A DNA stretch of 64,000 nucleotides from Microvirga sp. BSC39 (GTDB lineage Bacteria > Pseudomonadota > Alphaproteobacteria > Rhizobiales > Beijerinckiaceae): assembly GCF_000739015.1 (NCBI RefSeq), contig NZ_JPUG01000064.1, positions 1 to 64,000 on the forward strand, read 5' to 3'. Shown here piece after piece: positions 39,623 to 48,324 of the stretch. A program made the translations under genes and the position numbers. Position 1 is the first letter of the stretch. Each line of letters opens with the position of its first letter. The notes beneath the pieces were generated by a model, which was not told the origin of the DNA, made no database searches, and saw only the letters and a program-made list of their open reading frames with translations.

Positions 39623-42600
39623 ATGGCCCTTGCAATCAAGCACAACCTCCTCGTCTTCGACCCGGAGCGCGACGACGTTCGCGTTCCCGAGGCTGGCCTC
39701 GTGCTCCCCATTGCCGAGCACAAGACCCGCAAGCGCAAGCCGACCGTCGAGCAGGTTCTTGCGGAGGCGGGCTGGCGCTTTGATCTGCCGACCGTCTGCA
39801 AGGTCAACGGCGTCTACTACGGCCGCACCGAATGGGCGACCCATAAGCTGACGGCCAACGATAACGTCGAGTTCGTCAGCCGGCCGCTCGGCGGCATGAG
39901 TGGGCAAGGCGGATCCTCGGCCAAGAGCATCGGCGCAATCGTCGCCATGGTGGCGCTCACCGCGCTTGCTCCTTGGGCCATGGGCGCTATCGGCCTCACC
40001 GGCATGGCTGCCTCCATCGGCTCCTCTCTGCTCATCGCAGGCGGCGCGATGGCGATCAGCCACTTCCTCAAGCCCAAGGCAGGCGGCCAGACTGCCGAGA
40101 AGGATGATCTCTACTCCTTCGGCTTCGGCGGCAACCAGGCCCGCCCGCTCCAGCCCATTCCCGTCCTCTATGGCCGCCAACTCACCTTCCCTGACTTCGC
40201 CGCTCCGAAGTACAGCGAGTTCGACGGCGACAACATGACCGAATATGCTCTTCTAGCCGTGACATGCGGGAAGGCAGAGATCGAGGAGCTTCGGATCTCG
40301 GATACCCGCATCTGGACGAAGGCGGGCGGCTACAACTCATCCTTCCCTGGGATCAGGATAGAGATCGTCAATCCCGGCGAGAAGGTGAACCTGTTCCCGG
40401 TCAACGTGGTCACGGCGTCCGAGGTCTCAGGCATTGAACTGGAGCAGACCTTCAGCCCCGGTTTCACGGCGAATGCCCCCGAGACCCAGGCCAAGGAACT
40501 GCTGCTCGACTTCGTGTTCCCCTCCGGATGTTTCTGGACATGGAAAGGCGAGGTGCGCACACAGAGCGTCGGCGTCGAGGTGCAGACCCGCACTGTCAAT
40601 GCGGCCGGCGCTCCGACCGGGGCATGGACCACTGTCTGGACGAAGACGTATAGCTACGCCAAGCAGTCGCAAATCCGCCTGACTGAGCGCATCGAAGTCG
40701 GCAACGGGCGCTATGAGGTCCGGGTGCGGCGCACCAACCAGCCGATCGAGGACATGGAGCAGGACTCCCGGTTCGGTGGGGCCGATCAGATTGTGTGGTC
40801 TGCTCTTCGCGCTCACATCGACGGGCCGAACACCTTCCCGCGGGTGACGTGTATCGCCATTCGGGCCAAGGCCTCCGAGGCGCTGTCGGGCGTGATGAAC
40901 GGTCAAGTCGGCGTCCTCGCTGCCCGCAAGATCCCGGTCTGGACCGGCTCGGGGTTTGAGGAGCAGCCCTCCCGCTCCATCGCCTGGGCGGCGCTCGATA
41001 TCTGGCGCAACTCCGACTATGGCGCGGGGCTGTCGCTCGACCAGATCGATTTCCAGAGCTTCTATGCCTACGACCAGCTTTGGGCTTCTCTCGGCCATAC
41101 CTTCGATCACGTCTTCAAAGAGCCTCAGACCCTCGACGATGCGCTTGAGACGATCCTTAAGGCGGGCAGGGCAATGCCAGCGCCCGTAGGCGACCGTCTG
41201 ACCATCGTGCGCGACGAGCCCCGCGGCATCCCCCGCATGATGTTCACTGACTACGACATCGTGAAGGACAGCCTGACGATCGATTACACCCTGGCCGATG
41301 ACGACATTGCTGACGGCATCGTGGGCGAGTACATCGATCAGACGACCTACCGGCCCGCCGAGGTTTCGTCCGCTCCTGATGGCGTGACACTCGCCAAGCC
41401 CGCCCGCGTGCAACTCCCCGGCGTGACCAAGAGGAGCCAGGCGGCAGGCCTCGTGCGCTTCATGGCCGGCGAGAACGCCAAGCGGCGCATCATGGTCTCA
41501 TGGACGGTCCGGGCCGAGGGCCGCCTGCTCAAGCGCGGCGATCTGGTCGTGCTGTCCTGCGAGGAGCCGGAAACCTGGGGGCAGTCGGCCGAGCTCGTCA
41601 GCTACAACGCCACGACCCGGGCGATCACCTTCGACCACGACCTCGAATGGGAAGCTACCGGCAACCATTACGTCGAGATCCGGCGCCGGGACGGGCAGCC
41701 GTGGGGGCCTGTGCGCGTCACGCGCGGCACGTCCGACCGCATCGCCATCGTCAACGCCACAGACCTCGCCAGCGAGACCACGCGGCAGGGCATGAGCCTG
41801 GCCGATGCCGTCGCTCGGTCAGATCTGGCCGACCGTCCGACCGTCGCCTTCAGCCCCGGCGAGCCGCGCACCTTCCGCGTGCTCATCACCGAGGGAACGC
41901 CCGACACGGATGGGGAGCACATTACCCTCTCGGGTGTCGTAGATGATCCGACTGTCTACTCAGTGGTCGAGACGGGTGTCGAGCCGTTGCCGACTATCCC
42001 CGATGTGTTCTCGCAATCCATACCGGTTGTCACGACGCTCGCAGCCCAGGTCTACCAGCGGGGGATGAACCTCGTCCTCCAGGCAGGCTGGCAGCCGGCC
42101 AAGGGGGCGCTGACTTACATCGCGGACGTGTCCTATGACGACGGGCAAACGTGGGTGCGGGCCTACAGCGGTGACAAGACCACCTTCGAGGCCATCGTGG
42201 CGGGCGCTCAGACGATCCGGCTCCGGGTCGCTGGCGTCACGGCAGCCAACGTGATCGGTGCCTTCAGCGTCGTGATCGTCAGCCCGCCGCCGCTCGTGCT
42301 GGATAATTCGTTCTTCATCATGAAGATCCAGCCCGACGACCTCATTCCGGAACTCAGCCGGGATCTGGAGAGCCTCGGCCTTCTCGACCAAATCGCGGAC
42401 CTGACCGGCGAAGCCCGCGTCGTGGCCGAGGAGGCGGACGAGCGCGGAAGAGCAGCGATCCTCCAAGTGGCCGAAGTTCAGGTCACAGCCGATAAAGCCC
42501 TGGCGATTTTTGGCACGGATGTCGTGGCCCAATTCGACAATGGGTCCATCACGGTCGGGGAGCGCTTCACGGCGGTCGCGGACGTGACCGGGCAGCTTAT

Positions 42601-42970
42601 CGGGGCCTGGAAGGTGACAGTCGGTTCGGATGGTTACTTCACCGGCTTGCAACTCATCGGGGCCAATGGCCCGGGCGGCTTCCAATCCGAACTGAAGATC
42701 GCCGTCGATAAGTTGCTGGTCGGCGCTCCAGGTAGCGGTTTCGGAGCAGAGGCTGTCTTCTCGCTCAGCACCCGCAACGGGGTCGGACGCATGGTGCTGC
42801 GCGGTGACTTCATTGGTGACGGCAGCATCAACGCCCCTCAGATCAACGTGACCAACCTCTCGGCCATCGCCGCTGACATCGGTACCGTCCGATCGAGCCA
42901 GAGCTATACCAGCGGGGGCTTCCTCATCGACGGCCCGAACCAGCGCTTCGAAATCTGGGACAACTCCTGA
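39623..42970 (+). CDS. Tail tip/host-specificity protein (J-like)
   Basis: 1115 residues. N-terminal part with two hydrophobic helices (SIGAIVAMVALTALAPWAMGAIGL) and PIPVLYGRQ; the middle has the phage-tail 3 domain (ARKIPVWTGSGFEEQPSRSIAWAALDIWRN, TFDHVFKEPQTLDDALETILKAGRAMPAPVGDRLTIV); then a fibronectin-like segment (VTTLAAQVYQRGMNLVLQAGWQP) and a C-terminal fibre region. Compared with lambda J (1132 aa) the size is similar. It binds the bacterial surface. Confidence 0.94.
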   Translation: MALAIKHNLLVFDPERDDVRVPEAGLVLPIAEHKTRKRKPTVEQVLAEAGWRFDLPTVCKVNGVYYGRTEWATHKLTANDNVEFVSRPLGGMSGQGGSSAKSIGAIVAMVALTALAPWAMGAIGLTGMAASIGSSLLIAGGAMAISHFLKPKAGGQTAEKDDLYSFGFGGNQARPLQPIPVLYGRQLTFPDFAAPKYSEFDGDNMTEYALLAVTCGKAEIEELRISDTRIWTKAGGYNSSFPGIRIEIVNPGEKVNLFPVNVVTASEVSGIELEQTFSPGFTANAPETQAKELLLDFVFPSGCFWTWKGEVRTQSVGVEVQTRTVNAAGAPTGAWTTVWTKTYSYAKQSQIRLTERIEVGNGRYEVRVRRTNQPIEDMEQDSRFGGADQIVWSALRAHIDGPNTFPRVTCIAIRAKASEALSGVMNGQVGVLAARKIPVWTGSGFEEQPSRSIAWAALDIWRNSDYGAGLSLDQIDFQSFYAYDQLWASLGHTFDHVFKEPQTLDDALETILKAGRAMPAPVGDRLTIVRDEPRGIPRMMFTDYDIVKDSLTIDYTLADDDIADGIVGEYIDQTTYRPAEVSSAPDGVTLAKPARVQLPGVTKRSQAAGLVRFMAGENAKRRIMVSWTVRAEGRLLKRGDLVVLSCEEPETWGQSAELVSYNATTRAITFDHDLEWEATGNHYVEIRRRDGQPWGPVRVTRGTSDRIAIVNATDLASETTRQGMSLADAVARSDLADRPTVAFSPGEPRTFRVLITEGTPDTDGEHITLSGVVDDPTVYSVVETGVEPLPTIPDVFSQSIPVVTTLAAQVYQRGMNLVLQAGWQPAKGALTYIADVSYDDGQTWVRAYSGDKTTFEAIVAGAQTIRLRVAGVTAANVIGAFSVVIVSPPPLVLDNSFFIMKIQPDDLIPELSRDLESLGLLDQIADLTGEARVVAEEADERGRAAILQVAEVQVTADKALAIFGTDVVAQFDNGSITVGERFTAVADVTGQLIGAWKVTVGSDGYFTGLQLIGANGPGGFQSELKIAVDKLLVGAPGSGFGAEAVFSLSTRNGVGRMVLRGDFIGDGSINAPQINVTNLSAIAADIGTVRSSQSYTSGGFLIDGPNQRFEIWDNS

Positions 42971-43404
42971 TGGCGCGGCGGGTTGTGATGGGGCGCATGC
43001 CCAACGGCACCTATGACGTCCGGATCTCGCGCAGGGGCTTTGACGCTCTGACGGCGGACGTGAACAATGAACGGCAGATCTCGTTTTCAGCTCAGCGCGT
43101 TGCGCGGGCGAAGGTCGGGGCGGCCGGGTTTGCTTCGGCGCTCGGTGCGTGGGTCAGCCTCGGTAAGACATTCCCCAACTCGCCTCCGACCCTCATGGCC
43201 TATAAGACAGGCGGGCGCGTGCTTTTCAATCAGTACCGCTATTTTGAATACAACGGCGGCAGCAACAACGGCGTCTTTTATGGCTCCGATACCTGCCTCG
43301 TCGTGCAGGCCAACAGAGTAAAACTGATCCGGGCGAATAATTGGGGATCTTGGAGCATGTCCTCCGGGGACAGAGCCCTATTCTACACCCTGGAGCAGGG
43401 CTGA
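42970..43404 (+). CDS. Tail-fibre-associated protein, first of three MARR-type paralogues
   Basis: 144 residues. The start MARRVVMGRMPNGTYDVRISRRGFDALTAD is shared, with changes, by the two following genes. The rest is beta-rich with aromatic and Gly/Asn residues (FNQYRYFEYNGGSNNGVFYGSDTCLVV), typical of receptor-binding or decoration domains. The start overlaps the J-like stop (TGATG). Confidence 0.7.
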   Translation: MARRVVMGRMPNGTYDVRISRRGFDALTADVNNERQISFSAQRVARAKVGAAGFASALGAWVSLGKTFPNSPPTLMAYKTGGRVLFNQYRYFEYNGGSNNGVFYGSDTCLVVQANRVKLIRANNWGSWSMSSGDRALFYTLEQG

Positions 43405-43406
43405 TC

Positions 43407-43787
43407 ATGGCGCGGCGGATGGTCATGGGCTTGCGCGGGTCTGCCTATGGGTTGTGGATTTCCCAGGCGGGCCATGACGCCCTGACGGCGTCGGATGCAA
43501 ACCTGCTGTTCACCATGACGGAACGGGCGGGGATGGTGCTCGCCTCTGGCACGGTCACAGTCCCGAGCGGAGGGGCATCGGCGCGGGTATCCTTCCCAGA
43601 CACCTACCCATCGATCCCGCTCGTCTTCGCCGGTCCTTTGACGAACTACCCGCAGCCGCAAGCCGTCAGCACCCAGGCGGACACATCCGGCTTCTTCATC
43701 CGGGCTGTGCTCGATGCCTACAACAATAATTATCCGGCCGCGGGTACGACGGCCCGCTGGTTCGCCGTCATGAAAACCGAGAACTGA
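43407..43787 (+). CDS. Tail-fibre-associated protein, second MARR-type paralogue
   Basis: 126 residues from the ATG at 43407. N terminus MARRMVMGLRGSAYGLWISQAGHDALTASDANLLFTM parallels the preceding gene. The C-terminal part (ASGTVTVPSGGASARVSFPDTYPSIPLVFAGPL, then YNNNYPAAGTTARWFAVM) is a small beta fold with a gp37-like or H-type lectin appearance. Its exact function is unknown. Confidence 0.7.
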   Translation: MARRMVMGLRGSAYGLWISQAGHDALTASDANLLFTMTERAGMVLASGTVTVPSGGASARVSFPDTYPSIPLVFAGPLTNYPQPQAVSTQADTSGFFIRAVLDAYNNNYPAAGTTARWFAVMKTEN

Positions 43788-43788
43788 G

Positions 43789-44307
43789 ATGGCACGGCGC
43801 ATCATCCTTGGGCAATATGGTTCGGGGTATCGCTTCCGCGTGTCACAGCCGGGATTGGATGCAGCGACGGCGGGCTTGGACGCCCTGATCTTCGACGCGG
43901 ACAACATCCCGGCGCGGGTCGCGGCTACGGGTACTGGCATCGTGTCGGCCGCGCCCGCGCCGGATCAGCCCTTTGTTCAATCGTATGCCCACGGCGCTAA
44001 CCCGTCCCTGTGCATTGGCGTGGCAAGATCGCGCTTCCCGGGGAACCTGATGTCACAGGAGCCCCCCGGAGGCTGGGTGTTGAGGATCAGAAACCCCAAG
44101 ATCAACAACGGGAACCCCACCGAGCGCTGGAATTACGTCAACGACATGGTCAACGAGTGGGTAACGCCATTCCGGTTTCAGGGCGATGACTCTGCCGGCG
44201 ACGTTCAAAGCTGCGGATGGGGCATCTCTTGGACCTCAACCACCATCAGCATTCGCAACTATAGCGGCAGCGACATCGATGTCCGCTGGGCCGCACTGGA
44301 GTTCTGA
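43789..44307 (+). CDS. Tail-fibre-associated protein, third MARR-type paralogue
   Basis: 172 residues. MARRIILGQYGSGYRFRVSQPGLDAATAGLDALIFD again repeats the pattern of the two upstream genes. The remaining 130 residues differ (SYAHGANPSLCIGVARSRF, WVTPFRFQGDD, ISIRNYSGSDIDVRWAALEF) and look like a beta sandwich. The gene follows after 1 bp. Confidence 0.7.
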   Translation: MARRIILGQYGSGYRFRVSQPGLDAATAGLDALIFDADNIPARVAATGTGIVSAAPAPDQPFVQSYAHGANPSLCIGVARSRFPGNLMSQEPPGGWVLRIRNPKINNGNPTERWNYVNDMVNEWVTPFRFQGDDSAGDVQSCGWGISWTSTTISIRNYSGSDIDVRWAALEF

Positions 44308-44724
44308 ATGATCCTCTATACTGACGACCAGGGCCGGTATCTCGGCCATCTCGATCAAGCCTATCCGGCACCGGCTGACGTGCTGGAGAAGGTGAGATCA
44401 GAGCAGGAGGGGCTGGCCTGGGATGTACCGCCCTTCGGCCCCGAGTTCTGGTTCTTCCCTGACGGCGTGCCGACTATCCGCCCCAGTCTCGACTACAGCG
44501 TGACCGAGACCACGGAAGGCGGCGACAAGGTGACGGTGATCTCCGGCATTCCTGCGGGTGTCGTCGTGACCGTGTCCGGCCCTGAAGGCGGGCAGACGGT
44601 GGAAGCCGATGGCGAGGATCTTGAGCTCGTGCTCCGGGTCACCGGCACCTATGCGGTCAGCTTCGACCCCTTCCCGCATCAGCCGGTCTCGCTCGTGATC
44701 GACGTGACCGAGAAAGGTGCCTGA
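44308..44724 (+). CDS. Tail-region hypothetical protein, 138 aa
   Basis: MILYTDDQGRYLGHLDQAYPAPADVLEKVRSEQEGLAWDVPPFGPEFWFFPDGVPTIRP, then ISGIPAGVVVTVSGPEGGQTVEADGEDLELVLRVTGTYAVSFDPFPHQPVSLVIDV. The second half reads as a beta-sandwich (Ig-like) domain. Position in the fibre cluster suggests a tail-tip accessory or adhesin. No family assigned. Confidence 0.65.
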   Translation: MILYTDDQGRYLGHLDQAYPAPADVLEKVRSEQEGLAWDVPPFGPEFWFFPDGVPTIRPSLDYSVTETTEGGDKVTVISGIPAGVVVTVSGPEGGQTVEADGEDLELVLRVTGTYAVSFDPFPHQPVSLVIDVTEKGA

Positions 44725-44725
44725 G

Positions 44726-45073
44726 ATGGCGCGTCTTGAGTTCGGCCCTTCCGTCGATCAGCTCCGCGACCTGGCAGAGCAGGCCATTGATCGGCACTTC
44801 GACCCGGTTCGCCAGCGCATGGCGCTCTACACCCGCAAGGTCGCCCGCGCCGAGCAGCACCTCGGCGGGAAGCCCTCGGCCATGCTTAACCGGGAAGCCC
44901 AGCGTCGGCACATCAAGGCCGACGACATTGCCCGACAGATTATCGCACTCGCTGAGGCCGACGAGGCCCAGGAAGACCAGCGTACAGCCCTGAAGCTGAA
45001 GGTGCGCAAGGCCCTCACGGCTGAGAAGATCCGCAAGCTGCTTGCCGAGAACGGCATCACGCTCGGCCGCTGA
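44726..45073 (+). CDS. Helical tail-region hypothetical protein, 115 aa
   Basis: ATG at 44726 directly after the previous stop. MARLEFGPSVDQLRDLAEQAIDRHFDPVRQRMALYTRKVARAEQHLGGKPS, then long Ala/Glu/Arg helices (QIIALAEADEAQEDQRTALKLKVRKAL). I read it as a small coiled-coil protein. Similar genes occur in fibre clusters of Hyphomicrobiales phages; role unknown. Confidence 0.65.
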   Translation: MARLEFGPSVDQLRDLAEQAIDRHFDPVRQRMALYTRKVARAEQHLGGKPSAMLNREAQRRHIKADDIARQIIALAEADEAQEDQRTALKLKVRKALTAEKIRKLLAENGITLGR

Positions 45074-45132
45074 CCCTTTCCACAATTCACGCCTGAACCA
45101 TCGGCCAAGCCCTCTTGGCCGGGAGCTTCCCC

Positions 45133-46203
45133 ATGGCCCTAGACCCGAACCTCTTCTTCTATTCAGACGGCACGATCACGCTGACCAACGGCTCGGATAT
45201 CGCGACGGGCGATCTGGTCGCGTGGGATCCGGCTGTCTTGCCCTTTGACTTCGTGTTCCCGAACAACGGCACAAGCGGCATGTCAGTGGTGAAGGAGGTG
45301 CTTGCGATCAACCAAATCCGGCTTGCCAAGCCCTGGACAGGGCCGACGCTGACGGACGTGCCGTATTTCATGGTGCGCTGGGTCAGGCATACGGACCCGC
45401 GTGTGTATGCGCTTCGCGTCTCAGACTACCTAGCGCGGTTGAAGGCCATTCCGGACAACCTCGAGGAAGTGGCGGCGGACATCAATGCCGATGCCGCTGC
45501 TGTTGCCGCTGCTCTCCTCGCTCTCCAGCAGATCGAGAGCAACGTCGATGCCGATCGTCAGGCAACGCAGACAGCCGCCGCTGAAGCTGAGGCAGATCGT
45601 CAAGCCGCCGACACCGCCCGGATCGCGGCCGAGGCAGCACGCGATGCTGCTATAAACGGCTCCGTCGCGGATAACGCTGTGACGAACGCCAAACTGGCCG
45701 ATATGCCTACTGCGAGGCTCAAAGGTCGATCATCAGCTGGCACAGGAGATCCGGAGGACCTGACCGCTGCACAGGCGCGCACCCTGCTTGGGTTGTTTCC
45801 TGCGTCAGCCTTCCATGCGAGCGGCGGCACTGAGCCGGGCTTGACGGCCTCCGGCATCGGCAACGCCGCCGAGGGGCTTTCCCTGACGTTCACGGCCACA
45901 GGGCCGAATGCGCTTGTCACCGGCAGTTGGGAACTAGAACAGACGGTCGCTGGCGCAACGACGGCGTTTGGCTTCATCCGCCTTGTCACTTCGCCAGGCG
46001 GGACTTTGGTTAACACATCAATCGTCCGGTACGTCGATCTTGCTTCCGGGCAGCCCCGTGGGCGTTCGAATGGCGCAATATCCTTTGCTGTCACCGGCCT
46101 CACTCCCGGCGCCTCCTACAAGGCATCCCTGTTCCACTACCAGACCAACGTAAACGCCGGCACTGTCCCACGGGGGCAGGTCCTCAGCGTGCTCAACGGG
46201 TAA
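45133..46203 (+). CDS. Tail fibre protein with coiled-coil stalk, 356 aa
   Basis: ATG at 45133 preceded by GGGAGC. The N-terminal domain (LDPNLFFYSDGTITLTNGSDIATGDLVAWDPAV) repeats a beta-rich head; a heptad-like stalk (ADRQATQTAAAEAEADRQAADTARIAAEAARDAA, about residues 125-165) follows, then a Gly/Thr/Ser-rich C-terminal beta domain (GTEPGLTASGIGNAAEGLSL). This is the usual architecture of a trimeric tail fibre. Confidence 0.8.
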   Translation: MALDPNLFFYSDGTITLTNGSDIATGDLVAWDPAVLPFDFVFPNNGTSGMSVVKEVLAINQIRLAKPWTGPTLTDVPYFMVRWVRHTDPRVYALRVSDYLARLKAIPDNLEEVAADINADAAAVAAALLALQQIESNVDADRQATQTAAAEAEADRQAADTARIAAEAARDAAINGSVADNAVTNAKLADMPTARLKGRSSAGTGDPEDLTAAQARTLLGLFPASAFHASGGTEPGLTASGIGNAAEGLSLTFTATGPNALVTGSWELEQTVAGATTAFGFIRLVTSPGGTLVNTSIVRYVDLASGQPRGRSNGAISFAVTGLTPGASYKASLFHYQTNVNAGTVPRGQVLSVLNG

Positions 46204-46212
46204 GGTGCTTCA

Positions 46213-46626
46213 ATGACCATGATTTACCAAGTCGTCTGCGATGAGGCTGGCGTGGTGCGGACTGCAGTGACATCGAACGAGCTGCAGGAGGGCGCTACCG
46301 AAGTGGATCGGGAGATCTATGCGGATGTCGCGAGTAGAGTTGGCCGTGTGCGGCTGGTCAATGGAATGCCGATTGACTACGAGCCGCCGCCACCCGCTCC
46401 TGGCCCGATCCACGTCTACAAGGCTCCCATGTTCCGCAAGATGACGGATGCCGAGTACGAGGCCTATCTGCAGATCAGGGCAGGTTTTCCGCCTCGGCTG
46501 CAGGCGATCTTCGACGCGGCCGAATACCTGTCATCGGATGATGAGTTCTGGCCGGCTCTCGTGGCAGCTGCAGAGCAGGCCTATGGGGCTGAGCGGGCCT
46601 CCGAGATCCTGGCGCCTAGCGCCTGA
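46213..46626 (+). CDS. Tail-fibre-region hypothetical protein, 137 aa
   Basis: MTMIYQVVCDEAGVVRTAVTSNELQEGATEVDREIYADVASRVG, a Pro-rich linker (EPPPPAPGPIHVY), and FRKMTDAEYEAYLQIRAGFPPRLQAIFDAAEYLSSDDEFWPALVAAAEQAYGAERASEIL. The C-terminal helical part recalls proteins encoded after tail fibres that act as fibre assembly chaperones or small accessory fibres. I cannot name a family. It is the last gene of the tail block and converges with the VasI-like gene. Confidence 0.65.
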   Translation: MTMIYQVVCDEAGVVRTAVTSNELQEGATEVDREIYADVASRVGRVRLVNGMPIDYEPPPPAPGPIHVYKAPMFRKMTDAEYEAYLQIRAGFPPRLQAIFDAAEYLSSDDEFWPALVAAAEQAYGAERASEILAPSA

Positions 46627-46628
46627 GA

Positions 46629-47225
46629 TTACCACTTACAGGCTTCGCGCAGTGGCTTGATGGCTTCCTCAATCCCAGCGATCGGGAAGTCCATCTCCAC
46701 GGCGGACTCGTTGTAGGGCACGGCACGGATATAGAGAGACTTCCCGCCTAGCAGATCCTTGATGTAAGGGACTGCCGTTCGATTGCCCCATAATCCAAGA
46801 GCAGAATGATCGTTGGACTCGATCATCGAGATTGTTTTTGGAGTGTTTGTATCGACACGAGCATTGACCTTTCCAGCGCCTTGCAGGCTCGACATGAAAT
46901 GATCACCAAACACAAAGTATATGTTCGTCGCTTTCTCGCGGCATGCGATGTGCAGCGACCCATACTTCTCTTTCCCGTACTTCCCGCGGACGGGCTCCGC
47001 GGATAAGACCGACAGGAACACTTCTTTGGAGTCATCTAGCCGGGATTTATCCTCTCTGACCTGCCACTTGCTGGCACTCGTCACATTGGCAGTCTTGCGG
47101 TGAGCCAGATCGTAGCATTCCAGCCGGGCCTTATCGTCTGACAGCGCAGCGCAGACTTTGGGGTCCTGAGCGTGAGCAGCCAAAGGCGTAAGGCAGACTG
47201 CTGCGAGGAAGAAACAACGGTACAT
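46629..47225 (-). CDS. VasI/TagO-like exported protein
   Basis: 198 residues. Signal peptide MYRCFFLAAVCLTPLAAHA; the mature part shows the VasI/TagO pattern: CAALSDDKARLECYDLAHRKT, DKSRLDDSKEVFLSVLSAEP, LHIACREKATNIYFVFGDHFM and LREACKW, with Cys pairs. VasI family proteins accompany type VI secretion clusters and act in the periplasm. No other T6SS gene is present. It is antisense to and between the fibre and lysis genes, so a moron with immunity, envelope or lysis-timing function is plausible. Confidence 0.85.
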   Translation of the reverse strand: MYRCFFLAAVCLTPLAAHAQDPKVCAALSDDKARLECYDLAHRKTANVTSASKWQVREDKSRLDDSKEVFLSVLSAEPVRGKYGKEKYGSLHIACREKATNIYFVFGDHFMSSLQGAGKVNARVDTNTPKTISMIESNDHSALGLWGNRTAVPYIKDLLGGKSLYIRAVPYNESAVEMDFPIAGIEEAIKPLREACKW

Positions 47226-47336
47226 TTTGCCCCCGAGTCACTGATCGTTGACCTATTTTCCTAGGTTCTGAAGCCGTCAGCAAGGCTACGGCCTGTCGCA
47301 GGACGTCCCGCCCAATTCCCACATCACGAGGACACC

Positions 47337-47981
47337 ATGACTACCGAGACATTCGGGAGGGCGCTTTCGCTCGTCCTGCGCCATGAAGGCGGCTATGTGG
47401 ACCACCCCAGAGACCCGGGCGGTGCTACGAACCTTGGCGTCACCATTGGCACCCTTTCGGCTTATCTGGGACGGCAGGCCACCAAGACAGAGGTCAAGTC
47501 CCTGACCGTGCCGGCTGTGACCCCGATCTATCGCCGGAACTATTGGGACAAAGTGAGGGCGGATGATCTGCCTTGCGGCGTAGATTACTGCGTCTTTGAT
47601 GCGGCTGTGAACTCTGGCCCTGCTCGTGCGGCCAAGTGGCTGCAGCGGGCGGTTTGTGTTGACGCTGATGGCGTGGTCGGCTCGCAGACCCTGAAGGCGA
47701 TCAAGGCGCTGCAAGCCTCCGTCATCATCAACCGGATCTGTGACGATCGGCTCGACTTCCTACGTGGTCTCCCGACCTGGGGCACCTTTGGCAAGGGCTG
47801 GTCAAAGCGGGTTGAGGGGGTGCGCAAGGAAGCCCTCGCCATGGTGGGGCAGGTCCAAGCACCGTCTCCGAACCCTCCACCTCCCGACATTGGACCTGCA
47901 CCGGTTCCCGTCTCCCAGCCCGCTCAACCGAGCGGGTTTTTTACTGCCCTCGCTGATCTGCTGAAAAGGATCTTCGCATGA
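47337..47981 (+). CDS. Endolysin, glycoside hydrolase family 108
   Basis: 214 residues. Catalytic motif FGRALSLVLRHEGGYVDHPRDPGGATNLGVT (Glu of the HEGGY block), YWDKVRADDLPCGVDYCVFDAAVNSGPARAAKWLQ and a C-terminal putative peptidoglycan-binding 3 part (VDADGVVGSQTLKAIKA). No signal peptide, so a holin should release it. The final 40 residues are Pro-rich and amphipathic and contain an intrinsic terminator at RNA level. It overlaps the next gene by 4 bp. Confidence 0.94.
   Translation: MTTETFGRALSLVLRHEGGYVDHPRDPGGATNLGVTIGTLSAYLGRQATKTEVKSLTVPAVTPIYRRNYWDKVRADDLPCGVDYCVFDAAVNSGPARAAKWLQRAVCVDADGVVGSQTLKAIKALQASVIINRICDDRLDFLRGLPTWGTFGKGWSKRVEGVRKEALAMVGQVQAPSPNPPPPDIGPAPVPVSQPAQPSGFFTALADLLKRIFA
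47919..47942 (+). terminator. Intrinsic terminator inside the endolysin coding sequence
   Basis: CCCGCTC-AACC-GAGCGGG followed by TTTTTT: a perfect 7-bp GC stem, a four-base loop and a U6 tract. It lies within codons for the last residues of the endolysin (PSGFFTAL), 36 bp before its stop. Such a site would reduce transcription into the holin-like genes downstream unless antiterminated or masked by ribosomes. Confidence 0.85.
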
Positions 47982-48322
47982 GCCCGCTCCTCATCCTCGA
48001 CATTGCCGCCCGGGTGGCTGATCGCCTTATCAAGTCTCCATCTTTGCCCATTGAGGCTCCTGCAAAGTCCGTCGTGAAGGTGGAGGTCGCCAAGGAGCTG
48101 CAGCCGGTCCTTGAGCACCTGACGAACAACGAGCCCTGGTATCAGTCCCGCGTCACCTGGGGCGCCATCTTCGCGATCCTCGGCGGCATAGCCACCATCG
48201 GCACGGCCGCGGCGAACAGTGAAACCTCGCTGGAGGTCTACTCGCCGGCCGGCATGAGCATCCTGGGCGGTCTCGGCACCCTCTACGGCCGTTGGAAGGC
48301 GAGGAAGCCGCTGGGAGCCTGA
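47978..48322 (+). CDS. Holin-like protein, 114 aa
   Basis: ATG overlaps the endolysin stop. MSPLLILDIAARVADRLIKSPS, an amphipathic helical part, then two hydrophobic segments (VTWGAIFAILGGIATIGTAAA and GMSILGGLGTLYGRW). Ends with Lys/Arg. Placement after the endolysin supports a holin or pinholin role. Family not assigned. Confidence 0.72.
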   Translation: MSPLLILDIAARVADRLIKSPSLPIEAPAKSVVKVEVAKELQPVLEHLTNNEPWYQSRVTWGAIFAILGGIATIGTAAANSETSLEVYSPAGMSILGGLGTLYGRWKARKPLGA

Positions 48323-48324
48323 TC

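Noticed and set aside
46629..47225. Part of a type VI secretion locus
   Set aside because: No TssB, TssC, VgrG or other T6SS gene nearby; the gene lies alone between phage tail and lysis genes.
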